The notes beneath the pieces were generated by a model. It was given only the letters and a program-made list of their open reading frames with translations, searched no databases and was not told the origin of the DNA. Of a stretch of 64,000 nt of DNA, positions 40,405 to 49,044 are shown in pieces (position 1 is the stretch's first letter; each line of letters opens with the position of its first letter). The stretch is from Haloplanus vescus. Its GTDB lineage: Archaea > Halobacteriota > Halobacteria > Halobacteriales > Haloferacaceae. Made by a program: the position numbers and the translations under genes. The DNA lies in NCBI RefSeq assembly GCF_900107665.1, contig NZ_FNQT01000001.1, forward strand, positions 970,398-1,034,397, given 5' to 3'.

Positions 40405-42918
40405 TCAGTCGGCGTCGGCCTGCCAGTTCCGCACCGTATCGGGGCCGACGCCGTCGATTTGGTCCGCCAGCGTGTCGGGTTCCGCGTCCTTCAGGCTGGC
40501 CACGTCGTCGACGCCCGCGTCTTTCAGTTTCTCGGCCGTCTTCTCGCCGATGCCGTCGACGGTTTCGAGTTCGTCGCCCGCTTGCCGGGCCTGATACTCG
40601 CGGTAGTTACAGATGGGACAGCCCAGTTCCCACGGCTCTCGGTCCGCGTCCTCGTAGGTGATGCGGATGCCCGGCAGGTCGTGTTCCTCGCACGTCTCGT
40701 CGGTGAGTTCGGCCTCGCCCCGACGGGGCATGGGCAGGGAGTACTCGCAGTCGGGGTAGCGCGTACAGCCCACGAGTCGGCCACCCGAACGGAGGCGCTT
40801 GATGGCGAGTTCGCCACCCTCCTCGTCGCCGCACTCGGGACACGGACCGACGACGAGGTCGGGTTCCTCGTCGGCCGCCTCCGCCGCACAGAGCGGACAG
40901 CCGTGGACGAACGTCTTGCGCCCGGCGAGCATCTTCACGTCGCTGAGGCCGTGGTCGGGGCACGTCTCGTCGAGGAGGATGGGCTTGCCCGTCGAGGGGA
41001 GCGGGAGCGTGTACTCGCAGTCGGGGTAGCCGTCACAGCCGACGAAGTAGGAACCGTTCCGACTCCGTCGGATGACGAGGTCCTCGTCGCATTCGGGACA
41101 CGGGCCGACGGTCTTGTCGGCTTTCAGCGACTTGCGAAGGTGGTCGCCGAGCGCCTCTCGTGACTCCATCAGCCCATCGAAGACGCGTTCAAGCATCTCG
41201 CGGGACTCGTCGGTGACCTCGTCGAGGGTCGCCTCGCCGCGGGCGATGGCCTCCATATCTTCCTCCAACTGGGCAGTCATCTCCTCGCTGACGATGCGGT
41301 CGGCGAACTCCTCGGACGCCTCGACGACGCCGCGGGCGAGACGCGTCGGCCGCGGCGGGTCACCCTCGATGTACCCGCGGTCGTACAGCTTCTGAATCAC
41401 GTCGTGCCGGGTCGCCTTCGTCCCGATACCCATCTTCTCCATCGTCTCGATGAGGCGGGACTGGCCGTACCGCCGCGGTGGCTGGGTCTGCTTGGCCGCC
41501 ATCTGGGCGTCGGCTAGTGCGAGCGTCTCGCCCTCCGTCACGTCGGGGACGTAGTTCTCGCTCGTCGAGCGGTAGGGGTAGACCGCGTGGTAGCCGGGGT
41601 TGACCAGGCGCTTGCCGTTTGCCTTCAGCGACGGGTCCATCGCATCGTCGACGGTCGCCACCACGCGCAGGTGCTCCCACGTCGCCGCGTCGGCGACGGT
41701 GGCGAGGAAGCGCCGGACGACGAGTTCGTACACCTCCCACTCGTCCTCCGAGAGGTCCGAGGGCGAGGGGAGTTCGTCGGTCGGGTGAATCGGCGGGTGG
41801 TCGGTCGTCTCCTCGTCGCCAGCGGTCGGTTCGATGTCGTCGGCGTCGAGGAGGGAGGCGGCGTCGTCGCCGAAGCGCGGCCCCGAGGAGAGCGCGTCGA
41901 GCAGGTCTCGCGGCTCCAAGTCGTCGGGATAGACCGTGTTGTCCGTGCGCGGGTACGTGATGTAGCCCGCCGTGTAGAGGTCCTCCGCGATGCTCATCGC
42001 CCGCTGGGCGGAGTAGCCGATGCCGCTCGCGGCGCGGATGAACTGCGTGGTGTTGAACGGCGCCGGCGGGTCGTCGGTCCGGGTGCGACGGCGCACCTCG
42101 TCGACCGTCGCCGCCTCGGCCGCCGCGAGAACGTCGTGGACCGCGTCGGCGCGGTCCTCGTCCCAGACGCGTTCGGCCTCGGTGTCGTCCTCGTCGAGGT
42201 AGAAGTACTGGGCCTCGAACGTCTCGTCCGCTTTGGTCAGGTCGGCGAACAGCTCCCAGTAGTCCTCGGGGTCGAAGGCGTCGATTTCGCGCTCGCGGTC
42301 GACGATGAGCTTCAGCGTCGGCCCCTGCACCCGCCCGACGGAGATGAAGTCGTCGCCGAGCTGTCGGGCGGAGAGGGAGAGAAATCGCGTGAGTGACGCG
42401 CCCCACATCAGGTCGACGATTTGGCGCGCCTCGCCCGCCGCCGCGAGGTCGAAGTCCAAGTCGTCCGGGTCGGCGAAAGCCTCCGTCACTTCGCGGTCGG
42501 TAATCGAGGAGAAGCGCACCCGGTCGACGGGTGCCTCGTCGTTCACGTCGCGGACGAGTTCGTACGCCTCCTTCCCGATGAGTTCGCCCTCGCGGTCGTA
42601 GTCGGTGGCGATGACGATTCGCGAGGCGTTGCGGGCGAGGCGACGAAGCGCCGCGACGATGTTCTCCTGTGTCGGGCGCTTCTCCACCTCGGCGCTGATG
42701 AGTTCGACTGGCTCCACGTCGCGCCAGTCGTCGTACTCCGGCGGGAAATCGACGCCCACGACGTGGCCGGACAGGCCGATACAGCGCTTGCCACCCCACT
42801 TGTAGACGTTGACCCCGTTGACCCGGTCGGCGTCCGCGCTCCCGTCGCTCAGGATGTCTGCGATGCGGCGGGCCGCGTTGTCTTTCTCCGTGATAATCAG
42901 TTCGGGGCCCCGTTTCAT
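40405..42918 (-). CDS. topA: DNA topoisomerase I (type IA)
   Basis: 837 residues. TOPRIM domain with LIITEKDNAARRIADIL, SGHVVGVDFP and ATDYDREGELIG. The catalytic tyrosine lies in YITYPRTDNTVYP, and a regulatory VGRVQGPTLKLIVDRERE segment precedes it. The C-terminal region has several topoisomerase zinc ribbons (CPECDEDLVIRRSRNGSYFV; CPECGDEEGGELAIKRLRSG) and a final helix-hairpin-helix domain (VDGIGEKTAEKLKDAGVDDV). Relaxes negative supercoils. Start at 42918 (MKRGPELIITEK). Confidence 0.97.
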   Translation of the reverse strand: MKRGPELIITEKDNAARRIADILSDGSADADRVNGVNVYKWGGKRCIGLSGHVVGVDFPPEYDDWRDVEPVELISAEVEKRPTQENIVAALRRLARNASRIVIATDYDREGELIGKEAYELVRDVNDEAPVDRVRFSSITDREVTEAFADPDDLDFDLAAAGEARQIVDLMWGASLTRFLSLSARQLGDDFISVGRVQGPTLKLIVDREREIDAFDPEDYWELFADLTKADETFEAQYFYLDEDDTEAERVWDEDRADAVHDVLAAAEAATVDEVRRRTRTDDPPAPFNTTQFIRAASGIGYSAQRAMSIAEDLYTAGYITYPRTDNTVYPDDLEPRDLLDALSSGPRFGDDAASLLDADDIEPTAGDEETTDHPPIHPTDELPSPSDLSEDEWEVYELVVRRFLATVADAATWEHLRVVATVDDAMDPSLKANGKRLVNPGYHAVYPYRSTSENYVPDVTEGETLALADAQMAAKQTQPPRRYGQSRLIETMEKMGIGTKATRHDVIQKLYDRGYIEGDPPRPTRLARGVVEASEEFADRIVSEEMTAQLEEDMEAIARGEATLDEVTDESREMLERVFDGLMESREALGDHLRKSLKADKTVGPCPECDEDLVIRRSRNGSYFVGCDGYPDCEYTLPLPSTGKPILLDETCPDHGLSDVKMLAGRKTFVHGCPLCAAEAADEEPDLVVGPCPECGDEEGGELAIKRLRSGGRLVGCTRYPDCEYSLPMPRRGEAELTDETCEEHDLPGIRITYEDADREPWELGCPICNYREYQARQAGDELETVDGIGEKTAEKLKDAGVDDVASLKDAEPDTLADQIDGVGPDTVRNWQADAD

Positions 42919-43061
42919 CGCCCAGTCGTACGCCGACCAGCCGCCTAAACCTTTCGTGGCCCTAATCGCCAGACGTGGCCGTTGTGAACGGGTGACATGC
43001 GGTCCCGGCACGGTCTGCGGAAACGGCGTCGCTTATACGGCAGGACCCGTTCCACGCACGT

Positions 43062-43700
43062 ATGTCGTCAGGCATCCACGTCCAACTCGAACTCCGCGGC
43101 GTGGCCGACTGTCCTGCGGCGTCGCTGAGCGAGGAAGTCACGCTCGACTCGGTGACCGTCGACCGACACGGGAGCGCGGAGGCGACGAACGTCGTCGGCG
43201 AGGTGACCGTCGACCACGACGGCGACGCACCCACCATCGACGACGCCGAAGCGGTGTTCGAAGACGGGTCGCAGTCGGTGTACCGCTACGCCCATGAACA
43301 GGACTGCCCGTGTTCGCGGGTCCCGGAACAGGGCTGTCCGGTTCGCGACGTGCGCACGGATGGCGGCCGCCTCTGTCTCACCTTCGTCGCGCCGGACCTC
43401 GACACCCTCCGCGCTATCGTGACCGACCTCCAGTCCTGCTGTGCGGACGTGACGGTCCAGCGGTTGGTTCGCTCCGGCGCCACCGACGGCGACCAGTCGC
43501 TCCTCGTCGCCGACCGCAACGCGTTCACCGACCGCCAGTACGAGGTGCTGAAGACGGCCCACCAGATGGGCTACTTCGACTCGCCGAAGGAGGCCAACTC
43601 CCGGACTGTCGCCGAGGAACTCGGCGTCTCCGTCTCCACGTTCGTCGAACACCTGTCGGTCGCACAGACCAAACTTTTCGACCAACTTATCTCCAGCTGA
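43062..43700 (+). CDS. HTH-10 (bacterio-opsin activator-like) regulator with Cys-rich sensor
   Basis: 212 residues. The C-terminal HTH-10 domain (~150-205) has FTDRQYEVLKTAHQMGYFDS, PKEANSRTVAEELGVSVSTF and EHLSVAQTKLFDQL. The N-terminal half is a ligand-like domain with clustered cysteines CPCSRVPEQGCPVRDV (~83-98) and two more in LQSCCADV. The cysteines suggest a redox, metal or NO sensor. A TATA-like CTTATACG lies about 25-30 bases upstream (leaderless). It is followed by the truncated haemoglobin gene, a possible target. Confidence 0.88.
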   Translation: MSSGIHVQLELRGVADCPAASLSEEVTLDSVTVDRHGSAEATNVVGEVTVDHDGDAPTIDDAEAVFEDGSQSVYRYAHEQDCPCSRVPEQGCPVRDVRTDGGRLCLTFVAPDLDTLRAIVTDLQSCCADVTVQRLVRSGATDGDQSLLVADRNAFTDRQYEVLKTAHQMGYFDSPKEANSRTVAEELGVSVSTFVEHLSVAQTKLFDQLISS

Positions 43701-43724
43701 GGCGCTTGTTGTCATTTCCCATAT

Positions 43725-43736
43725 ACTTAAATAAAC
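43725..43736 (+). promoter_or_regulatory. TATA element ACTTAAATAAAC upstream of truncated haemoglobin
   Basis: An AT-rich TATA/BRE-like element between the HTH-10 gene and the haemoglobin gene, about 60 bases before the ATG at 43794. It shows that the haemoglobin has its own promoter with a short leader. Confidence 0.55.
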
Positions 43737-43793
43737 CCGAACAGGCTAGAGAAAGGGTGTATCCGACCGCGGCGTCGACAGAGGGGTGACGCA

Positions 43794-44153
43794 ATGTCGC
43801 AGACCATCTACAACGAAATCGGTGGCCGAGACGCAGTCGAAGCAGTCGTCGACGACTTCTACGACAAGGTTCTCAACGACGAACAGCTGATTCCCTACTT
43901 CGAAGACACGGACACGGCCGAACTCCGCGCCCACCAGATACAGTTCATCAGCGCCGTCACGGGCGGCCCCGTCGAGTACACGGGCGACGACATGCGCGCG
44001 GCCCACGACCACCTCGACATCGCAGAGGAAGACTTCGACCTCGTGGGGAAATACCTCACGCAGGCCCTCGAAGAGAACGGCGTCCCCGAGGACAACGTCG
44101 AGGCGATCATGGCCGAAGTCGTCGGCCTCAAAGCGCCGGTTCTCGGCCAGTAA
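43794..44153 (+). CDS. Group I truncated haemoglobin
   Basis: 119 residues with the 2-on-2 globin pattern: YNEIGGRDAVEAVVDDFYDK, LIPYFEDTDTAELRAHQIQF, FISAVTGGPVEYTGDDMRAA and HDHLDIAEEDFDLVGKYLTQ. The proximal haem histidine is most likely the HDHLDI one. Group I members bind O2 and detoxify NO. Lies directly after a Cys-rich regulator and abuts gatB. Confidence 0.93.
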   Translation: MSQTIYNEIGGRDAVEAVVDDFYDKVLNDEQLIPYFEDTDTAELRAHQIQFISAVTGGPVEYTGDDMRAAHDHLDIAEEDFDLVGKYLTQALEENGVPEDNVEAIMAEVVGLKAPVLGQ

Positions 44154-45644
44154 CTACGCTTCGAGTCGCTCGCGAAGCAGTCCGTTGACGGTTCCGGGGT
44201 CAGCGCTCCCGCCCGTCTTACTCATCACCTGTCCGACGAGGAAGTTGAGCGCACCGCCCTCACCGGCGTGGTAATCTTCCACCGCGTCGGGATTCTCGTC
44301 GATGGCTTCCTCAACGGCGGCGACGACCGCCTCGTCGCCCGCCTTACCGAGGTCCTCGCGGTCGACCACCGCGTCGGGGTCGAGGCCCTCGTCGAGCATC
44401 GTGCGCAAGACGACCTCACGAGCGTTCTTTTCCGTGATTTCGTCGGCGGCGACGAGCTCGATGAGGCGGGCGAACTCGTCCAGTCGGTCCTCGACGTCCG
44501 CAATCCCCATGTCGCGGTAGTTGAGTTCGCCGAGGAGGTCGTCAGCCACCCACGTCGCCGCGAGGTCGGCGTCGAAGCGGTCGGCCACGTCCTCGAAGAA
44601 ATCGGCCACCGACTTGGTGGAGGTGAGTTTCGACGCCGCCTCCGCGTCAAGGGCGTACTCCTCGCGGAAGCGTTCGCGGCGCGCGTCCGGGAGTTCGGGG
44701 ATGGAAATCTGCTCTTTCCAGTCGGAAACTCGAAGCGGCGGGAGATCGGCCTCGCGGAAGTAGCGGTAGTCCTTCTCCTCCTCTTTCGAGCGCATCGAGA
44801 CGGTGATGCCGCGGCTCTCGTCCCAGTGGCGCGTCTCCTGTTCTACCTCACGGCCCCGCTTGACGGCGTTTTTCTGCCGCGTCACCTCGTAGGCGAGTGC
44901 CTGCTCCGCGCCCTTGTGGCTCGAGATGTTCTTCACCTCGGTCCGGTTGGCGTCGGCGAGGACGTCCTCGTCGACGTCGCCGTCCTCGCCCACCTCGTCG
45001 GCGGGGACGAGCGAGATATTGGCGTCGATGCGGAGACTGCCGTCGCGGGAGGCATCGAAGACACCGAGGTATTCGAGGACCTCCTCCAGTTTGGCGAGGA
45101 AGGCACGCACCTCGCCCGGCCCGCGGAAGTCCGGTTCGGTGACGATTTCCATCAGCGGCGTCCCCGCGCGGTTGTAGTTGACCAGCGAGTAGTCGGCCGT
45201 CTCGATGTTGCCGCCCTCGTGTTGGAGGCTTCCCGGGTCCTCTTCGAGGTGGGCGCGGCCGATGCCGATTTCGCGGCGCTCGCCCTCGACGCTCACTTCG
45301 AGACTGCCGTCGGAACAGATCGGCGCGTCGTACTGCGTAATCTGGAAGTTCTTCGGGAGGTCGGGGTAGTAGTAGTTCTTGCGGTGGAACCGAGTCTCCT
45401 CGGCCACGTCGGCGTCGATAGCCTTCCCAATCTTCACCGCGGACTCGACCGCCGCCTCGTTGAGGACAGGGAGGGCACCGGGCAAGCCCAGACAGACGGG
45501 GCAGGTCCGGGTGTTCGGCTCCTCGTCGTCCGCCGCCTCGATCGAACAGCCACAGAAGATCTTCGTGTCGGTCTCGAGCTGGACGTGAACCTCCAGCCCG
45601 ATGACGACCGCCAAATCTCGTTGCTGGAGCGCCTGCGCAGTCAT
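44154..45644 (-). CDS. gatB: Asp/Glu-tRNA(Asn/Gln) amidotransferase subunit B
   Basis: 496 residues. The GatB cradle starts VVIGLEVHVQLETDTKIFCG, with CPVCLGLPGALPVLNEAAVE and the zinc cysteines, RKNYYYPDLPKNFQITQYDA, and a C-terminal YqeY domain ending MSKTGGSADPGTVNGLLRER. It activates Asp-tRNA(Asn) (or Glu-tRNA) for amidation by GatA. In haloarchaea GatCAB is used for Asn-tRNA synthesis, consistent with the archaeal AspRS in this window. GatA and GatC are not in the window. Confidence 0.96.
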   Translation of the reverse strand: MTAQALQQRDLAVVIGLEVHVQLETDTKIFCGCSIEAADDEEPNTRTCPVCLGLPGALPVLNEAAVESAVKIGKAIDADVAEETRFHRKNYYYPDLPKNFQITQYDAPICSDGSLEVSVEGERREIGIGRAHLEEDPGSLQHEGGNIETADYSLVNYNRAGTPLMEIVTEPDFRGPGEVRAFLAKLEEVLEYLGVFDASRDGSLRIDANISLVPADEVGEDGDVDEDVLADANRTEVKNISSHKGAEQALAYEVTRQKNAVKRGREVEQETRHWDESRGITVSMRSKEEEKDYRYFREADLPPLRVSDWKEQISIPELPDARRERFREEYALDAEAASKLTSTKSVADFFEDVADRFDADLAATWVADDLLGELNYRDMGIADVEDRLDEFARLIELVAADEITEKNAREVVLRTMLDEGLDPDAVVDREDLGKAGDEAVVAAVEEAIDENPDAVEDYHAGEGGALNFLVGQVMSKTGGSADPGTVNGLLRERLEA

Positions 45645-45675
45645 TGCGCGGGCTTACACCGCCGGTGGCTAAAGG

Positions 45676-46710
45676 CTAACGGGACTCGTCCCCGTCCGCC
45701 TGCCACGACACCTGCTCCACTTGGTCGGTCTCACGGAGGATGAACGGCCCGATAGAGAGCGTGTGTTTCGTCACCGTCGCGATTCGTAGGACGTAGGCTA
45801 TCAAGACCAGAAACGGGAGCAGCGACACCGTGGCCGCGACGGCGACGATGGGCACGACGGCGGCGTAACGAGTCGGGTCGAAGAACGCGACCATGCAGAC
45901 GGCGACGAGAAGCGCCGGGAGCGCGGCGGCGAGGATGGCCCGCGAGAGGTCGATGAGTTCCCACTGGAAGTAGAGCGTCTTGACGTGTTCTCGCGCGGGC
46001 CCGAACAGTTCGAGCGTGTCGAGCAGGTCGTCGAGCACCTCGTTCGCGTCCGACGAGAGGGCGTACCGCTCACGGATACGCCGCGCCGCGAATATCTTCC
46101 ACGAGTAGTTGAAATCGAGCGCCGCCGACACTACCGTGAACTTGCCGAACTGTGCGCCGTCGAGGTCAGTGGCGACGCGGTCGGCGTTCTCGCTCAGGCT
46201 CTCGGTGAGGTCGCGGACAGCCGCGTAGCCGTCCTCAGTCTCGTCGACGGCATCCTGGAGTTGCCGCGCTCGCTCGCCAGACACCTGCACGAGCGCTCGA
46301 AGGAACTGCGAGGGGCGTGCGGGACTGACGGGGGTTCCCAGACGGTCGGCGACGTCTGCCCGGAACGACAGCGCACCGGTCATCCGCTCGCGCTGGTCGC
46401 CGACGGCACCGAGTTCCTGCGAGAGGACGAGCTGATTGAGAGTCAAGACCAGCGTCACGCCGGTGATGGTAGCGGTGAGCAGCCCCTGAAACAGCGTATC
46501 GACCGAGTCACTCTGCTGGAGCGTCGCGGCCGCCGCGGGGAGGGCCATTCCAATCCCGAGGAGTGCGAGGCCGACGACCACGACCAGTCCCGCGACGACG
46601 AGTCGCCTATCGGCTTCGAGGAGGAGCCAGAGTTTCGCCCGACTGCCCGCGGCGCGGGTCCGCAACTGGTCACTGGGGCTAGCTCCTCCGTCCCCGGAAT
46701 CGTCGGCCAT
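45676..46710 (-). CDS. Membrane protein with four TM segments
   Basis: 344 residues. Spans are LVVAGLVVVVGLALLGIGMA, TITGVTLVLTLNQLVLSQEL (partly amphipathic), AILAAALPALLVAVCMVAFF and VPIVAVAATVSLLPFLVLIA. A large central helical region lies between spans 2 and 3 and contains YSWKIFAARRIRERYALSSD. Looks like a haloarchaeal family of unknown function; possibly a channel-like or signalling membrane protein. Start at 46710. Confidence 0.78.
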   Translation of the reverse strand: MADDSGDGGASPSDQLRTRAAGSRAKLWLLLEADRRLVVAGLVVVVGLALLGIGMALPAAAATLQQSDSVDTLFQGLLTATITGVTLVLTLNQLVLSQELGAVGDQRERMTGALSFRADVADRLGTPVSPARPSQFLRALVQVSGERARQLQDAVDETEDGYAAVRDLTESLSENADRVATDLDGAQFGKFTVVSAALDFNYSWKIFAARRIRERYALSSDANEVLDDLLDTLELFGPAREHVKTLYFQWELIDLSRAILAAALPALLVAVCMVAFFDPTRYAAVVPIVAVAATVSLLPFLVLIAYVLRIATVTKHTLSIGPFILRETDQVEQVSWQADGDESR

Positions 46711-46795
46711 GCCCGAGACGACAGCCGCCAGCGTCAAAAGCGGCGGGCACGGGATTAGGCCGAGCGCTATTATCGGTCCCGGCCGAAGCGGGGCT

Positions 46796-47425
46796 ATGGA
46801 CGAGCGGGCCATCTCTCCCATCGTCGGCGTCGCCCTCATGGTGGTCATCACGCTCCTACTGGCGTCGATGTTCGCCGTCAGCGCTCTCAATCTCGCCGAC
46901 TTCGGGACGGAGCGAGAGGCGGTGGCAGACCTGACCGACAAAAATGAGGGCGCCGACGCGGGCGGCACCGAGTCGCACGCGGGCGAACTCATCTGGCCGG
47001 TCGACGACGGGTCGGGGGCGACCACCACACACGTCGTCAACTACACCATCGCCTCGGACTCGGACACCGCGGGCAACTCCCTGAACTCGGTCACGATAGA
47101 ATACGCGGACGGGTCCGTGGACGTGAGCGACGTGGACGAACGCTCCGACGTTACGTTGGTCGGTATCGACGGCGACCGCGACGGAAGCGTCGAGGACGAC
47201 GCGACGAGCGACGTGGAGTGCTGTCCGCCCGGCGACGGCGTCATCGTCGCCGACGGCGGGAACACCCTCCGCATCGAGCTGACGGGGAACTACAATCTGG
47301 CGGCCGGCGACGCCCTCAGAGTCAAATACACGGCGGTGACGAATCCGAGCGCCGGCAACCACAGCGCCACCGTCACCGTCAACGGCGAAGTCGACGACAC
47401 GGGCACGGTCGAGGTGGAGAGCTGA
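46796..47425 (+). CDS. Archaeal type IV pilin
   Basis: 209 residues. The N-terminus RAISPIVGVALMVVITLLLA is the archaeal prepilin motif, cleaved by prepilin peptidase before the hydrophobic helix (~8-28) that packs the pilus core. The body is beta-rich with Asn-X-Thr/Ser sites (NYTIAS, NHSATV), and contains an adjacent cysteine pair DVECCPPGDG. Probably surface exported and assembled as a minor pilin. No assembly ATPase is present nearby. Confidence 0.9.
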   Translation: MDERAISPIVGVALMVVITLLLASMFAVSALNLADFGTEREAVADLTDKNEGADAGGTESHAGELIWPVDDGSGATTTHVVNYTIASDSDTAGNSLNSVTIEYADGSVDVSDVDERSDVTLVGIDGDRDGSVEDDATSDVECCPPGDGVIVADGGNTLRIELTGNYNLAAGDALRVKYTAVTNPSAGNHSATVTVNGEVDDTGTVEVES

Positions 47426-47486
47426 CGGCGGTCAGTGCCGTAACGCGAATCCTCTTCCGGGCGCACGCCGAACGCCCGACGACTCC

Positions 47487-48665
47487 ATGGGTGCGCGAGC
47501 GTCGTCCGGGTGGTGGCAGACGCCGGAGAACGCCCTCTGGGTGCTCGTCGCGTCCGGCACGCTGACCGTGATGGCCGGGGCGATTCTCGGCCCCGTCGTC
47601 AACCAAATCGGGACGAGTCTGGGCGTCTCGCAGTCGCTCGCCGGCCTCGTCATCACGACACACGGCCTCTTCATCGTCCTCACCAGCCCCGTCGCCGGGC
47701 GACTCATCGACCGCTACGGCCCCCGTCGGCCGTACGTCCTCGGCCTCGCCCTCTACGGCGTCGCCGGCGGCGCGGGCTTGGTCGTCGAGTCGTTTCCGGC
47801 ACTCCTCGTCACGCGCGCGCTCCTCGGCGTCGCCGTCGCGTTCGTCTACACGTCGATTACGGTCCTCATCTACTCGCTCTACGAGTCCGAGCGCAAGGAC
47901 CGCGTGATGGGGCTTCGGGGGAGCGCCAACAGCTTCGGTGCCGCGCTGTGGCCGCTGGTCGGCGGGGCCCTGGGTACACTCTCGTGGCACGGCCCGTTCG
48001 GCGTTTACCTCCTCGCGCTCCCGTTGGGCATCGTCGCCGCGGTGACGGTGCCGGATCCGGCGCGTTCGCCGCGGGAGAGCAACGAGGGCGACATCGCCGC
48101 CCTGCGCCGCACGCTCCGAACGCACCCACTCCTTGCACTCGTCTACGCGCTCTACTTCGCGACGAACCTGTTACTCTACGCCATCGTCGTCTACTATCCC
48201 CGGGCGCTGGCGACGGTGGGAGTCGACTCGTCGCTCTCTATCAGCCTCTATCTGGCTGCGATGGGCGCCGCTGGCGGCGTCAGCGCGTACTACTACGACC
48301 GAATCCGACGCCGGGTCGACTACCGACAGCTCGTCCTCGCGGCGTGTGCGCTGTGGACCGTCGGCTTCGCCGTCGCGGCGACGGCACCGACGCGAACCGT
48401 CGCCGTCGCCCCCGTCGTCCTGTTCGGACTCGGGCAGGGACTCGTCTTTCCGACCGTCCTCCTCTGGGTCGAGGAACTGGTGCCCGCGGACCGACAGGGG
48501 CAGTTCAGTTCGTACGTCGCCATCGTCGGCTACGTCGGCCAGTTCCTCGCGCCCGTGGCGTTCGGCCCCGTTGCGGGCGCGTTCGGCGTCCACGCCGTCT
48601 TCGCCACCGCTGCGCTCGGCGCGGGCATCGCCCTCGTCTCCCTCGCGTGGCGAACGTTGTCCTGA
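47487..48665 (+). CDS. MFS transporter
   Basis: 392 residues, 12 predicted spans. MFS signature loop AGRLIDRYGPRRPYVLGLAL between spans 2 and 3, and a symmetric half with YDRIRRRVDYRQLVLAACAL. Other spans include ASGTLTVMAGAILGPVVNQI and GLRGSANSFGAALWPLVGGA. Substrate cannot be deduced; an efflux pump is possible. It is 61 bases downstream of the pilin gene on the same strand. Confidence 0.9.
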   Translation: MGARASSGWWQTPENALWVLVASGTLTVMAGAILGPVVNQIGTSLGVSQSLAGLVITTHGLFIVLTSPVAGRLIDRYGPRRPYVLGLALYGVAGGAGLVVESFPALLVTRALLGVAVAFVYTSITVLIYSLYESERKDRVMGLRGSANSFGAALWPLVGGALGTLSWHGPFGVYLLALPLGIVAAVTVPDPARSPRESNEGDIAALRRTLRTHPLLALVYALYFATNLLLYAIVVYYPRALATVGVDSSLSISLYLAAMGAAGGVSAYYYDRIRRRVDYRQLVLAACALWTVGFAVAATAPTRTVAVAPVVLFGLGQGLVFPTVLLWVEELVPADRQGQFSSYVAIVGYVGQFLAPVAFGPVAGAFGVHAVFATAALGAGIALVSLAWRTLS

Positions 48666-48819
48666 CGGGACACGCCGCGAGCGACGGATCTCCAGTCGAA
48701 GCCATCGGGACGTCTATATAGAGGACCGTTCTCGCGGGGACCACCACCGGCAGTTCGGTCGGTCACGTACCCCACATAGCAGGCACTAAACGTCTTCACG
48801 CCCGAGTCGTCGATGGGTC

Positions 48820-49044
48820 ATGTCGAACACCTCCACGCCCGACGACGCCCCGGCCAGTTCCGACGTGAACGTCGACATCGACGATGGAGGCGACCCCCGC
48901 TGCCTCCACTCCGTCGTCGTCACGTACGAGGGAACGCCGGACCGACAGACGCTCTACCCGTCCGACGCGGGCGAAACCGAGCGACTCACCCATTGGTTGA
49001 CCGCCGACGCCGACGCCTTCCGCCACCTCGACGAGATGCGCTAA
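48820..49044 (+). CDS. Small haloarchaeal protein
   Basis: 74 residues, MSNTSTPDDAPASSDVNVDI, then LHSVVVTYEGTPDRQTLYPS and TERLTHWLTADADAFRHLDE. Acidic, soluble, with no known domain (DUF7511-like by memory). Its stop overlaps the dehydrogenase stop convergently by 4 bases. A TATA-like palindrome TCTATATAGA about 100 bases upstream is too far for a leaderless start. Confidence 0.75.
   Translation: MSNTSTPDDAPASSDVNVDIDDGGDPRCLHSVVVTYEGTPDRQTLYPSDAGETERLTHWLTADADAFRHLDEMR

Noticed and set aside
48712-48721. TATA palindrome TCTATATAGA as promoter of the 48820 gene
   Set aside because: It is about 100 bases upstream, too far for the usual leaderless start; no other gene start fits it.
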